Assembly: GCA_045631485.1 (NCBI GenBank) | Contig: JAZQUU010000034.1 | Location: forward strand, 1-64,000 | DNA: 64,000 nt | Direction of reading: 5' to 3' | DNA from: SIG452 sp045631485 | Lineage (GTDB): Bacteria > Bacillota > Clostridia > UMGS1840 | In this document: positions 1-7,527 of the stretch, piece after piece | How the letters are laid out: each line of letters opens with the position of its first letter | Position numbering within the stretch: the stretch's first letter is position 1 | The notes under the pieces: model-generated | Told to the model about the DNA's origin: nothing | Databases searched by the model: none | The model's input: only the letters and a program-made list of their open reading frames with translations | Translations under genes and position numbers: made by a program

Positions 1-108
1 GAGAGAAGCATAACAAGAATACCGATGTACCAAGCACTCAATACCATTAAAATTGATACCAACGCAAAAACTGTGGCTGTGATTGCTAATGAGATAAAGC
101 AGTTGTAA
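1..108 (+). CDS. C-terminal end of an unrecognised protein (5' partial)
   Basis: The frame is open from base 1 to a TAA at 106-108 and gives 35 residues ending in ANEIKQL. I do not recognise the family; too little is visible. A clear Rho-independent terminator (194-219) on the same strand lies downstream, which supports this being the real 3' end of a gene that begins outside the window. A 55-bp sequence found again at 887-941 lies between the stop codon and the terminator, so the gene may belong to a mobile or decayed accessory segment; that is inference. Confidence 0.45.
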   Translation, partial: ERSITRIPMYQALNTIKIDTNAKTVAVIANEIKQL

Positions 109-131
109 TACTGTCAAATTCCAATTTCAAT

Positions 132-186
132 GGGGGTGCAAAAATACCGCCTATGTACCTTTTATGAAAATTGCGGTCATTTGCCA
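132..186 (+). repeat. 55-bp imperfect direct repeat, copy A
   Basis: This stretch aligns without gaps to 887-941. Both start GGGGGTGCAAAAA, share TATGTACCTTTTAT in the middle and end ATTTRCCA. The two copies bracket the broken zinc-ribbon gene at 487-838. The differences between copies show this is an old repeat, not a fresh target-site duplication. Confidence 0.7.
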
Positions 187-193
187 ACAAGAA

Positions 194-219
194 ACATCTG
201 CAAAAGCGGATGTTTTTTT
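194..219 (+). terminator. Rho-independent terminator of the upstream partial gene
   Basis: Stem ACATCTGC (194-201) pairs with GCGGATGT (206-213) around an AAAA loop and is followed by a run of T. It fits termination of the gene that ends at 108. Confidence 0.75.
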
Positions 220-380
220 GTTGCAAGGGTGGCGATGAGAATCCACTTAGGTTCGTCGAAGCCACCGAGTGCCAACAGCAATCGGTCGGGGAAGTCTCGA
301 GCAGCGAAGAGTTTTCGCTAACCGCTATACGCGGTCGAAAAATCAAGCGGCGCAGAGTATCCCACCCACTCCGCCAAATT
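220..380. other. Gene-free stretch with a tRNA 3'-end-like sequence
   Basis: I see no supportable gene here. The end of the stretch (about 351-375) reads like the T-arm/acceptor 3' end of a tRNA, finishing CCCACCCACTCCGCCA and followed at once by a terminator (381-420). I could not fold a complete tRNA upstream of it. It may be a decayed tRNA or the tRNA-derived end of an old integrative element, or chance. Confidence 0.3.
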
Positions 381-420
381 ATAACCCTAACTTTGATAAA
401 AAGTTGGGGTTATTTTGTTT
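381..420 (+). terminator. Rho-independent terminator
   Basis: ATAACCCTAACTT (381-393) pairs with AAGTTGGGGTTAT (401-413) with one G-T pair and is followed by TTTGTTT. No intact gene lies directly before it on this strand; the transcript it ends would include the tRNA-like sequence. Confidence 0.65.
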
Positions 421-486
421 ATTGTCCTTTTATTGGACAGCATCTCCGATATAATTTATATAACAAATCAAAACAAGGAGAATATT

Positions 487-838
487 ATGGGAAGTGGATT
501 TAATTACAAATGCAAAAAATGCAAATAGAATGGTTTATGTTTGTAGTCACTGTGGAAATTGGAATTTAGAATACGCCATGGACTTGTATGCTCCGATAGA
601 CATCGAAAAAATTTCAGATAAAAAATTCGGTGACAAAACAGTTCGCGAATTAGGATATGTTCCATATGTTATATCATATTCATTACAAAAATACTATAAA
701 CTTTTAAAACGATTCATACATAGATGTCCTGATTGTAGCAAACGAACACATCGTGCAACCGAGAAGGAAATCCAATCCTTACCATGCCCTAATTGCAAAT
801 CACAAAACATTAAAGTAGCAAAGGTAATGTGGGATTAA
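487..838 (+). pseudogene. Broken zinc-ribbon protein gene (frameshift plus probable internal deletion)
   Basis: A good ribosome site (AAGGAG, 475-480) precedes ATG 487, which starts MGSGFNYKCKKCK and then stops at 526-528. The next frame is open from before 494 to 838 and carries three more Cys pairs: CSHC, CPDC and CPNC. From memory of the family, intact small zinc-ribbon proteins of Clostridia start MGSGF.YKCKKC and end with a CPxC ribbon followed by MWD, as here, but have about 50 extra residues between the first ribbon and the NRMVYVCSHCGNW region. I therefore read this as one gene with an internal deletion and a frameshift. The remainder could still be translated from a downstream start; the first ribbon would then be lost. 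Confidence 0.6.
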
Positions 839-846
839 ATACTAAC

Positions 847-895
847 TGCACCCCCTTTATAAAAAGGTTCATACCTACAAAATATAGGGGGTGCA
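847..895. repeat. 10-bp perfect inverted repeat next to direct-repeat copy B
   Basis: TGCACCCCCT (847-856) is matched by AGGGGGTGCA (886-895). The right arm is the beginning of direct-repeat copy B. A second weaker pair, AAAGGTTCATACCT and AGGTATGTACCTTT, lies across the same axis, so 847-917 can fold as a large hairpin. Confidence 0.55.
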
Positions 896-941
896 AAAAG
901 CATAGGTATGTACCTTTTATCAAAATTGCAGTTATTTACCA
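887..941 (+). repeat. 55-bp imperfect direct repeat, copy B
   Basis: Ungapped match to 132-186 (copy A). It lies just downstream of the pseudogene stop and overlaps the right arm of the inverted repeat at 847-895. The rest of 839-1,012 holds no gene. Confidence 0.7.
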
Positions 942-1012
942 CTTTTCTATTATATTTGCCTTCGGCAAGTGAAATGTAAATATAATATCACTCAAATGAA
1001 AATAAATCGTAC

Positions 1013-1990
1013 CTACTCATACAGTTCGGTGATTTCTTTTGCCATAGATAGCATTTGCTCTGCCACATGGTCGGGAGAGATGATTTTTGCTTGCTTGCCA
1101 AAGCTCATAATCCAGGATAAAAAGTGGGGGCTTACCGCAACCTTTACTCTGCAGGTGAAACAGTCTTCCTCTTTTTTTAGAATGGGGATATCGGTACCGA
1201 ATCTATCAAACACCACGCCCACCAGGGTGTTTGAAAACCGTATGGTCACATCGGTTTCTTCTCCGCCAAACATCTGAAACATGGTCTTGGCATAGCCGGA
1301 TAAATCAAACGGTTTTTCGCAAAGGATTCTGGGTTCCCCGGTCAGGGAAATCTGCTCCATTTTATCCACACGGTAATGGGTATATTTATCGTACTTTTGC
1401 TTATAGGTAATCAGGTAATAGTTTTCGTCGTCCCAGGTGAGTGCCACGGGAGATTCCGTGTATAATTCCCCTTCCTTGCGGTACACCTTCTTCTTATTTA
1501 CATCCAGATTAAAATAACGGAAAGTAATCTGTTTATTTTGGGCAATCGCCTCATGTATTTTATCCACATTGTAAAAAATCTGTTCGTTGGGCGTTTTCAC
1601 GCGGTTTCTGATATACACCTGACGCTGAAGCTTTTTTGCATTTTCGTGACTTGTGAGCTTTTCGATTTTGGAAATTAGCTCCATACTTTTCTTATGGGTG
1701 ATAAACTTGGCAGACTGCACGCTGTCCACCAACAGTTTTAATTCGGGCAACTCAAATTCACGACTTGCCACATAATAATTGGTGGTGCGGGTCTTATTGG
1801 AGCAAATATCAAGCCCAAACAAACGAAGATATTCCAAATCGTCATAAATACTTTTACGCTCGGCAGAAATGCCAAGCTTGGAAAGCTCGGCAATCATTTC
1901 GGGCACGGTAATTGTGTGCTCCTCATCCGTCTGTTCCATAAGTATCTTGGCAAGATACATCATTTTAAGTTTCTGATGTGATAGTTTCAT
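1013..1990 (-). CDS. WYL-domain transcriptional regulator
   Basis: A 325-residue protein. Residues 1-60 form a DeoR/HTH_11-type winged helix (QKLKMMYLAKILME ... KLGISAERKSIYDDLEYLR). A middle helical linker follows, then a WYL domain at about 145-230 with the typical run SPVALTWDDENYYLI and KMEQISLTGE, and a WCX-like C-terminal extension (VTIRFSNTLVG ... SPHFLSWIMSFG). WYL regulators bind DNA through the N-terminal domain and are thought to sense nucleotide-like or other small ligands through the WYL domain. Start ATG 1990 has AAGGAA upstream. Its target is not evident; the neighbouring genes are unrelated. Confidence 0.9.
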   Translation of the reverse strand: MKLSHQKLKMMYLAKILMEQTDEEHTITVPEMIAELSKLGISAERKSIYDDLEYLRLFGLDICSNKTRTTNYYVASREFELPELKLLVDSVQSAKFITHKKSMELISKIEKLTSHENAKKLQRQVYIRNRVKTPNEQIFYNVDKIHEAIAQNKQITFRYFNLDVNKKKVYRKEGELYTESPVALTWDDENYYLITYKQKYDKYTHYRVDKMEQISLTGEPRILCEKPFDLSGYAKTMFQMFGGEETDVTIRFSNTLVGVVFDRFGTDIPILKKEEDCFTCRVKVAVSPHFLSWIMSFGKQAKIISPDHVAEQMLSMAKEITELYE

Positions 1991-2007
1991 TATCTTTCAT
2001 TCCTTAT

Positions 2008-2838
2008 CTATATTTTTCCTGCAAATATTCTATAATCAAGAACATGGCTAAGTAGTTTTCTGGGTTCTACCATTAGTTCTTCAGCAAGTTCTATCATATG
2101 GTCTGTTATTTCATCTAAATGTTCTTCCTCAAATTCTGTTGCCTGTTCTTCATCGTGGAAAGTATAATCATAAATATCTATAAGCCTTCCACCTAATTTG
2201 AGCATCAGTTTCTGGCTTGCTATATTATCTACTTCAACCAATGCCATAAATTGCTGTTTATCATTCTTGGTGATTTCAGAAATCTTCTTTATAAATAGTT
2301 TAACCGCTTTATAGCCATAACCTTGGTTGCAGTATTCGGGTAATAATTCAACGCAAAACTCCCATAGATTTACCGATGTATCTTTTAACCCGACATATCC
2401 AAGATAAGCATTGTCTGACTTTCTTATTATAGCGACAAATAATGATTTTTCGTCTGTGACTTCCTTAATAAAAACTTCTTTATATACTGGGTCAGTATAA
2501 TTACTGTTTGTGTAAACTTCTCGTGTTTTTAGATATAAATCGTAATATTTTTCGGACATTGGTTCTAATAAAATAATGTCATCGGAGATGAGGAGGGGTT
2601 CTTTTTTCTCTTTGCTAAAATCCCATGCTTCGCCAATAGATTGTCCTTTATTTTTGTCGATTTCCTTTTTGATTAAATCGAGTCTATCTTGCAGTAAAGT
2701 CATAACCTTCTCCTTAGCTTCTTTATCATCTTTGTCTAACTTTTCAATCTGAGATAATAGCTCTGGTAATGAGGTTAAGTATTCATCGTAAAACTCTTTA
2801 ATTTTCTTTTTTTGTGCTTTATCGTATATTTTTCCCAT
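2008..2838 (-). CDS. GNAT-family N-acetyltransferase with N-terminal helical extension
   Basis: 276 residues. The first about 70 are charged and helical (KKKIKEFYDEYLTSLPELL and many Lys/Asp). A GNAT domain covers about 78-240: LLEPMSEKYYDLYLKTRE at the start, a central strand FVAIIRKSDNAYLGYVGL, the acetyl-CoA loop region PEYCNQGYGYKAV (a Q/RxxGxG/A-like loop), and the late motif VDNIASQKLMLKLGGRLI typical of RimJ-like enzymes. Substrate unknown. An SD (AGGAG) sits in front of ATG 2838. It lies 17 bp upstream of the WYL gene and 29 bp downstream of the small acidic gene, so the three may be co-transcribed. Confidence 0.8.
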   Translation of the reverse strand: MGKIYDKAQKKKIKEFYDEYLTSLPELLSQIEKLDKDDKEAKEKVMTLLQDRLDLIKKEIDKNKGQSIGEAWDFSKEKKEPLLISDDIILLEPMSEKYYDLYLKTREVYTNSNYTDPVYKEVFIKEVTDEKSLFVAIIRKSDNAYLGYVGLKDTSVNLWEFCVELLPEYCNQGYGYKAVKLFIKKISEITKNDKQQFMALVEVDNIASQKLMLKLGGRLIDIYDYTFHDEEQATEFEEEHLDEITDHMIELAEELMVEPRKLLSHVLDYRIFAGKI

Positions 2839-2867
2839 AGCAATTCTCCTGTATATTTATGTAACAA

Positions 2868-3056
2868 TTACGGGTCCTCGTGATATCTGTTGTAATAATC
2901 TTCAGCCTCTTCATAATCCCAGAAGTCGTCATCTGAATCAAATATATCTTCTTTTTCGTCATCATCTTCTTCAGTGCAAGCCCTGAAGATTTTATACTCC
3001 AAAAACTCGTCCTGCATATCTATTTTTCCGTTGTGATTCCAATCAAATATTGCCAT
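2868..3056 (-). CDS. Small acidic protein with an EF-hand-like loop
   Basis: 62 residues, preceded by a strong SD (GGGAGGG) seven bases before ATG 3056. The N-terminus (residues 5-16) reads DWNHNGKIDMQD, a good match to the 12-residue calcium-binding EF-hand/dockerin-type loop with acidic or amide side chains at positions 1, 3, 5, 9 and 12. The remainder is very acidic (EEDDDEKEDIFDSDDDFWDYEEAEDYY). There is no signal peptide or membrane segment, so it should be cytoplasmic. Function unknown; a calcium or cation buffer is only a guess. Confidence 0.65.
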   Translation of the reverse strand: MAIFDWNHNGKIDMQDEFLEYKIFRACTEEDDDEKEDIFDSDDDFWDYEEAEDYYNRYHEDP

Positions 3057-3146
3057 AATCTTTCCCTCCCGAGATTATTTTGTATTTTTTACAAGCTCGT
3101 ATAACAAAACAAGAGGAAATAATAAAACACACACAAGCCACATCTC

Positions 3147-3938
3147 TTATTCCCCCAGACTGATTTTGCCGGAAACTTTTTTATTCATCACTGTGTTTAT
3201 AAACACGCCTTTGGAGATGATTGCAAAGTAATCGTAATATTCGTCTTTATAATGTTCGTCGATCAGTTTCAGAGTTTCCTGAAGCTGAAGCATTACCGCA
3301 ACCTGATGGGGGCAACCTCCGCTATGAAAGCAGGTGCATTTGAGGTTTGAGATTTCGCCGTCTATATAGTCAAATTCAATTTCGTAGTTGTGGCTACCTT
3401 CCACAATGGCGTGACCGCGATAGCCGTCCAATTCCAGGTAGCTGACCTTATTTCCCATATAGTAGCCATGTCCCCGTTCCATAAAACTATGAGGAAGCTT
3501 CATCTTGGACAAATCATCTAAGGGGAAAGAGAATGTGTTATCGTCACCGCTGACATACTCCTCTTCTTTTTCGGGAGCCTTAAACCAGGTGAGTACCTTG
3601 GAAAAGGGAATTGCCATATCATCAAAGCTGACAATATGTCCGCCTGCAAGACAGAAGTCACCTTCCACATTGGTATCCACCACGGCAACCACCTTTTTGT
3701 AATCGGAAAGCTTAATTTTAAAGGAATAATTAACCTCCGTCACCTGTCCGCGATAACCTTCCAGCTTACCTTCCACATACACAAAGTCGCCAACCTTCAG
3801 GTCGAAGCGGTCGTTGTAATACGCCCAACCCGTGCCTCTGTGAGGAAAATACACCTGCACCACGGATTTTTTGGGGCACTGGTATTCGCAAATCATTTTT
3901 TTTACAATTTCTTCCACATATTCTGCCTGAATTTCCAT
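3147..3938 (-). CDS. SWIM zinc-finger domain protein
   Basis: 263 residues. The first about 150 residues are beta-rich and unrecognised. A SWIM-type zinc finger lies at about 190-220: it begins with the beta-hairpin IEFDYIDGEISNLKCTC and has the pattern CTCFHSGGCPH (CxC...CxH), followed by a helix VAVMLQLQETL. SWIM domains mediate DNA or protein contacts. GGAGGG lies nine bases before ATG 3938. It does not carry the SNF2 helicase domain that often accompanies SWIM fingers. Confidence 0.8.
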   Translation of the reverse strand: MEIQAEYVEEIVKKMICEYQCPKKSVVQVYFPHRGTGWAYYNDRFDLKVGDFVYVEGKLEGYRGQVTEVNYSFKIKLSDYKKVVAVVDTNVEGDFCLAGGHIVSFDDMAIPFSKVLTWFKAPEKEEEYVSGDDNTFSFPLDDLSKMKLPHSFMERGHGYYMGNKVSYLELDGYRGHAIVEGSHNYEIEFDYIDGEISNLKCTCFHSGGCPHQVAVMLQLQETLKLIDEHYKDEYYDYFAIISKGVFINTVMNKKVSGKISLGE

Positions 3939-4071
3939 AGCTTTTTACCCTCCAAAAAATAATATCTTTGATTCATTGTCATTATGATATCATATTGAGT
4001 GGGTAATAAAACGGACAGTGCCTAAGAAAAGCGTAGCATAATCTTAGAAAATTTGCAAGTATTTCGGCACA

Positions 4072-4099
4072 AAAAAAGAACCCGACGGGTTCTTTTTTT
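4072..4099 (-). terminator. Rho-independent terminator (symmetrical)
   Basis: AAAAAAAGAACCCG and CGGGTTCTTTTTTT form a perfect hairpin with A and T runs on both sides, so it can work in both directions. It overlaps the stop codon of the rhodanese gene (4098-4100) and closes the minus-strand cluster 5,467-4,098. Confidence 0.85.
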
Positions 4100-4499
4100 A
4101 TTTCACGATTTCATAAGGCCAATCAATAATCCCGCCGAATTCTTTTACATTGGTATATCCTAAGCCAACCAAAGCTTCCGATGCAATTTTGCTGCGGCGT
4201 CCCGAACGGCAATAAACCAGAATCAGTTGGCCTTTTTCGGGGAGTATTTCTTCCGCCTTGGTATTGATTTGGGTATAGGGAATCAAAATGGCATCTTCAA
4301 TATGCCCCTCGTCAAATTCGTCTTGCTCCCGCACATCCAAAATGATGTAATCGGATTCGGTTTGCATCAGTTCCTTTGCCCTTTGGGGTGTAATTTGTTC
4401 ATACATCGCAGTTTCTCCTTGGTCGTTTGGTGCAGGGTGGGTGCAGGCACTCAAACAGATACATAAAACGGCTAACAATAAGGCACAAAATTTTCTCAT
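4098..4499 (-). CDS. Rhodanese-domain lipoprotein
   Basis: 133 residues from ATG 4499, which has AGGTGAT just upstream. A lipoprotein signal peptide with lipobox LSAC (Cys19) anchors it outside the membrane. The rhodanese domain covers about 35-130: YIILDVREQDEFDEGHI, IPYTQI, and the active-site loop VYCRSGRRS with the sulfur-accepting Cys present, ending GLGYTNVKEFGGIIDWPYEIV. Such single-domain rhodaneses move sulfane sulfur or deal with cyanide/thiols. It follows the PAS and XRE-SOR genes closely and is probably the last gene of that operon. Confidence 0.88.
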   Translation of the reverse strand: MRKFCALLLAVLCICLSACTHPAPNDQGETAMYEQITPQRAKELMQTESDYIILDVREQDEFDEGHIEDAILIPYTQINTKAEEILPEKGQLILVYCRSGRRSKIASEALVGLGYTNVKEFGGIIDWPYEIVK

Positions 4500-4508
4500 T
4501 ATAATCAC

Positions 4509-4868
4509 CTATTTGAAATCATACAGCGCCTTTGTTTCGGGAGTGCGGTATTCGTGCTTTTCGTAATAACCGATGAGCTCCCCGCCATCATCCCGAAGCG
4601 CCACCATATACACATCCTTATTTTTCTTAGGGTCGTGATAGGTGAATACGATATTGTTGTCTTTGCTTTTTTGAAACCAACAAAGCACCGCATCTATTTT
4701 TTGATTGGAATCCTCGTTGTGACAAGCTTTTAAATTCTGTCCCGTTAAATCCTTATGATACTGACGGATTGCCGCAGGATTCATATAGGAAATCACAGAT
4801 TCCAAATCACAAACCACAACGGGAGCCGTGTCCTGCTCGATGATACTTTTTAGCATCTTTTGTAACAT
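4509..4868 (-). CDS. PAS-fold small protein
   Basis: 119 residues from ATG 4868 (GGAG six bases upstream); a GTG 18 bases earlier would overlap the SD and is less likely. PAS-like features: MLKSIIEQDTAPVVVCDLE, then YMNPAAIRQYHKDLTGQNLKAC, and the closing strands VYMVALRDDGGELIGYYE. There is no output domain, so it may bind a small molecule and act on a partner, or be an enzyme of the Tli4-like/PAS singleton kind. It lies between the XRE-SOR regulator and the rhodanese. Confidence 0.7.
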   Translation of the reverse strand: MLQKMLKSIIEQDTAPVVVCDLESVISYMNPAAIRQYHKDLTGQNLKACHNEDSNQKIDAVLCWFQKSKDNNIVFTYHDPKKNKDVYMVALRDDGGELIGYYEKHEYRTPETKALYDFK

Positions 4869-4882
4869 AAACTTCTCCAAAA

Positions 4883-5467
4883 TCACTTTTTTAATTCAAA
4901 TAAGCCGTGTTCGTTGCAGTAATAATAAAATTTACCGCCTCGCATCACGGGAAACCGAAGCTCACCGTCCTGCTCGGGATAAAGCTTTAGGGTAAGCACT
5001 CTGTCAAAACGGACATAAGAGACAAAGGAAATATAATGGTCTTTTTTCATGGGGTGTGAAAAGGTAATCAAATGTTCATCCTCCACCATGGAAAACCGAA
5101 ACTCGTGAGCAGAATCTGCCGTTTTTGGAATCAGGGGAGAAAGTTTTCTTCCGCAACAAAATATCTCCGCATTTCCCATATCGGTGATGATATTTCCGCA
5201 TCCCTCACACACATAAAATTTTGTTTTTTTCACATTTGCTGACATCACGTTCTCCTCAGGCAATTCTCCTGCCAACAGTTTTTTGACATCCACGCCAAAC
5301 ACTGCGGAAAGTTCCGATAACAATCCCACATCGGGAAACCCGTTGCCCCGCTCCCATTTGGAAACGGTTTTCGGGGAAATTCCCAATTTGTCTGCCAACT
5401 CTTTTTGTGTCAATTTTTTCTCTTTGCGCAATGTTGCAATCAGGTTTCCTGTTTTTTGTAAGTCCAT
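4883..5467 (-). CDS. XRE regulator fused to a desulfoferrodoxin/superoxide-reductase-like domain
   Basis: 194 residues. Residues 5-60 are a Cro/C1-type helix-turn-helix (LIATLRKEKKLTQKELADKL, SPKTVSKWERG). Residues about 80-194 resemble desulfoferrodoxin: an N-terminal desulforedoxin-like iron site with CEGCG and CCG (four Cys), then HEF, SHPMKKDHYI and CNEHGLFE. The last three are placed like the His and Cys ligands of the superoxide-reductase Fe centre (HPM..HYI and CNxHG). I infer a transcription factor that senses superoxide or iron through its fused domain. AGAGGTGA precedes ATG 5467. Confidence 0.82.
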   Translation of the reverse strand: MDLQKTGNLIATLRKEKKLTQKELADKLGISPKTVSKWERGNGFPDVGLLSELSAVFGVDVKKLLAGELPEENVMSANVKKTKFYVCEGCGNIITDMGNAEIFCCGRKLSPLIPKTADSAHEFRFSMVEDEHLITFSHPMKKDHYISFVSYVRFDRVLTLKLYPEQDGELRFPVMRGGKFYYYCNEHGLFELKK

Positions 5468-5544
5468 ATTTCTTGATCACCTCTGAGATAAAATTGTATC
5501 AAAAAATAACCAAAAAATCAATCCACTATCCGTTGATATCATGT

Positions 5545-6225
5545 TTACTGAAAATCACGAAGAGGGGTTATTCCTTCTAACGGAAGAATTCGTAACAGCA
5601 GTTCTTCTTCCAATTCTGCAAATTCTTCCAAACTAAGCTCTGTCAGGTTGGAAGATACCACATCAAAATTTCCGGTGGAGTTATGATACACGCCGATGTT
5701 TTCAAAATCGCCGTCCACTTCGTGAGTGAAATAATAATTGGTGCAATCCAATGCGTTTTCTTTGGTGAGGGCAAATTCTCCAAAAATGCTGTAGGCAGCA
5801 CCGGCAGAGCCAAAATAGGCAAAGGTTCCGTCAGAAAGCATAGAATAGGAGCTTCTTCCTGTTGTGTACAAAAATTGTTCCGGAGTCCCGTTTACCACGG
5901 TGTATGCCAGATAAATCTGGTTTCTCACGCTAAAATCCACACCTTCCGGAGTAACTCCAATGAGCAGCTCGGGAACATTGTCTCCATTCACATCCTGATA
6001 CTTGTAACCAAGCAAATCCAATGCCTCATCACCGTAAATCTGACCAAACTCAAAAATCCCTTCCATTCCTTCGGGAGCCACTGCTTCCTCTGATAAAGCA
6101 AGGGTTCTCTTCACCTCGTTTAACACGTCATCATACACCCAAAGGTCAAATGTTTTGTTACCACACCCGGTGAGTGCTGCAATCAGCATCGTAAAACATA
6201 CTGCCAAAACTGCAATTTTTTTCAT
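5545..6225 (-). CDS. Lipoprotein of unknown function
   Basis: 226 residues. A lipoprotein signal with lipobox LTGC (Cys21) exports it to the outer face of the membrane. The mature part contains a DxNxDxxxE-like stretch YQDVNGDNVPELLIGV of the FG-GAP/EF-hand-like repeats seen in Clostridia lipoproteins that end calcium or sugar-binding folds. I do not recognise a specific family. AGAGGT lies before ATG 6225. The next upstream gene (SPFH) ends 24 bp before its start, so it may be co-transcribed. Confidence 0.7.
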   Translation of the reverse strand: MKKIAVLAVCFTMLIAALTGCGNKTFDLWVYDDVLNEVKRTLALSEEAVAPEGMEGIFEFGQIYGDEALDLLGYKYQDVNGDNVPELLIGVTPEGVDFSVRNQIYLAYTVVNGTPEQFLYTTGRSSYSMLSDGTFAYFGSAGAAYSIFGEFALTKENALDCTNYYFTHEVDGDFENIGVYHNSTGNFDVVSSNLTELSLEEFAELEEELLLRILPLEGITPLRDFQ

Positions 6226-6249
6226 CTTATCAATACCTCTTTTTACTTT

Positions 6250-7434
6250 CTATTGAGGTTTCTTGGTGCCGCAATTTGCACAGAAATTTCCCTGATTTAC
6301 CGCACCGCAGGTGCAAGTCCATCCACCGGGCTGAGCTTTTCCGCAATTGGGGCAGAATTTGCCCGTATTGTTTGCACCGCATTCGCAAATCCATCCGCCT
6401 ACCTGCTGATTGACCATAGTATCCTGCGTGTTTGCGCCCTGCATAAAGCCTGCCATATTGCCCATCATATTGCCTGCCATACCCATACCCATAAAGCCCA
6501 TCGCTGCACCCGATTCGTTTGCCGCAGCGGTGTTCATTGCCTGAGCGGTGGCACCTGCCATATGACCTCTTAACATATTGGCATCTCTTCCCATAGCGGT
6601 GGAACGCTGATATTCGGTGATTCTTGCTTCGTCTTCTTCGGTGGCATTCACGCTTGACACGCCGAATTCCACGATTTCAATCCCTCGTCTGTCTCTCCAT
6701 TTGGAAGACAACAGTTCGTTTAATTTGTCTGCCAACTGCATGGTATATGCAGGAATTGCCCCGTAATAAATATTATTCTGCGAAATTTTGAACATTGCGG
6801 GATTTAAAGCAGTTAACAACTCGGATTTCAGCTGCGAATCAATTTCATCCCTCGTAAACCGGTAATCCACATTGGCACACACGTTGGTATAAAACAGAAG
6901 CGGATTGGTAATCCGATAAGAATATTCTCCGTGGCAACGGATTTTGATATCCAACGGGAATCCGATTGCCTGGTCCATAATTCTGAAAGGAATGGGAGAG
7001 GGAGTGCCGTACTTATTGCCCATAATTTCCTTGGTATTAAAGAAATACACTCTTTGGTCTTTGGCAGGTTCGCCGCCAAAAGCAAAGCGTTTGCCGATTT
7101 CGGAAAAGGTTTTTTTCAGATTTTCCCCCAATTTTCCGTAAAAAATGCTGGGCTCAGTTTCATTATCGTACACAAATTCACCGGGTTCCGCACAAACTTC
7201 CACCACTTTTCCCGATTCCACAATCATCATACATTGACCCTCATTCACGTTGATGATGGAACCGTTGGTGATGATATTATCCGTTGATTTGGTGTTGGAG
7301 GAACGGTTTCCCGCTTTCTTTTCGCCTTTTACCACCAAAGTGTCGGCATCCATACTGTCACAATAAAAATAATCACGCCATTGGTCTGCCAAAACGCCGC
7401 CAAGCGCTCCGATACCTGCTTTTAATAAACCCAT
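6250..7434 (-). CDS. SPFH-domain protein with C-terminal zinc ribbons (YdjI-like)
   Basis: 394 residues. The SPFH-like (band 7/virion core) part covers about 40-290: VNEGQCMMIVESGKVVEVCAEPG, the middle KEIMGNKYGTPSPIPF, and a helical end ATEEDEARITEYQRSTAMG. A Gly/Ala/Met-rich linker follows (about 290-340), then two zinc-ribbon-like units, CECGANNTGKFCPNCG and CTCGAVNQGNFCANCG. In Bacilli the YdjI/YdjF-type proteins work with membrane stress systems. Here it precedes lipoprotein 5545 and follows the TPM and zinc-ribbon membrane proteins, a common grouping. AAAGGAG precedes ATG 7434. Confidence 0.85.
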   Translation of the reverse strand: MGLLKAGIGALGGVLADQWRDYFYCDSMDADTLVVKGEKKAGNRSSNTKSTDNIITNGSIINVNEGQCMMIVESGKVVEVCAEPGEFVYDNETEPSIFYGKLGENLKKTFSEIGKRFAFGGEPAKDQRVYFFNTKEIMGNKYGTPSPIPFRIMDQAIGFPLDIKIRCHGEYSYRITNPLLFYTNVCANVDYRFTRDEIDSQLKSELLTALNPAMFKISQNNIYYGAIPAYTMQLADKLNELLSSKWRDRRGIEIVEFGVSSVNATEEDEARITEYQRSTAMGRDANMLRGHMAGATAQAMNTAAANESGAAMGFMGMGMAGNMMGNMAGFMQGANTQDTMVNQQVGGWICECGANNTGKFCPNCGKAQPGGWTCTCGAVNQGNFCANCGTKKPQ

Positions 7435-7527
7435 AGCTCATTCTCCTTTATTATCATAGTATCTATGTTTTGTAATTCGTTTCTTCTTTGATTGTAGCAC
7501 AAACAGAATGAAAAATCAATCCGCTTT

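Noticed and set aside
171..503. Open frame of about 110 codons over the tRNA-like and terminator sequences
   Set aside because: It runs through two terminator hairpins and a structured region, has no SD, and resembles no protein; its codon pattern is that of non-coding DNA.
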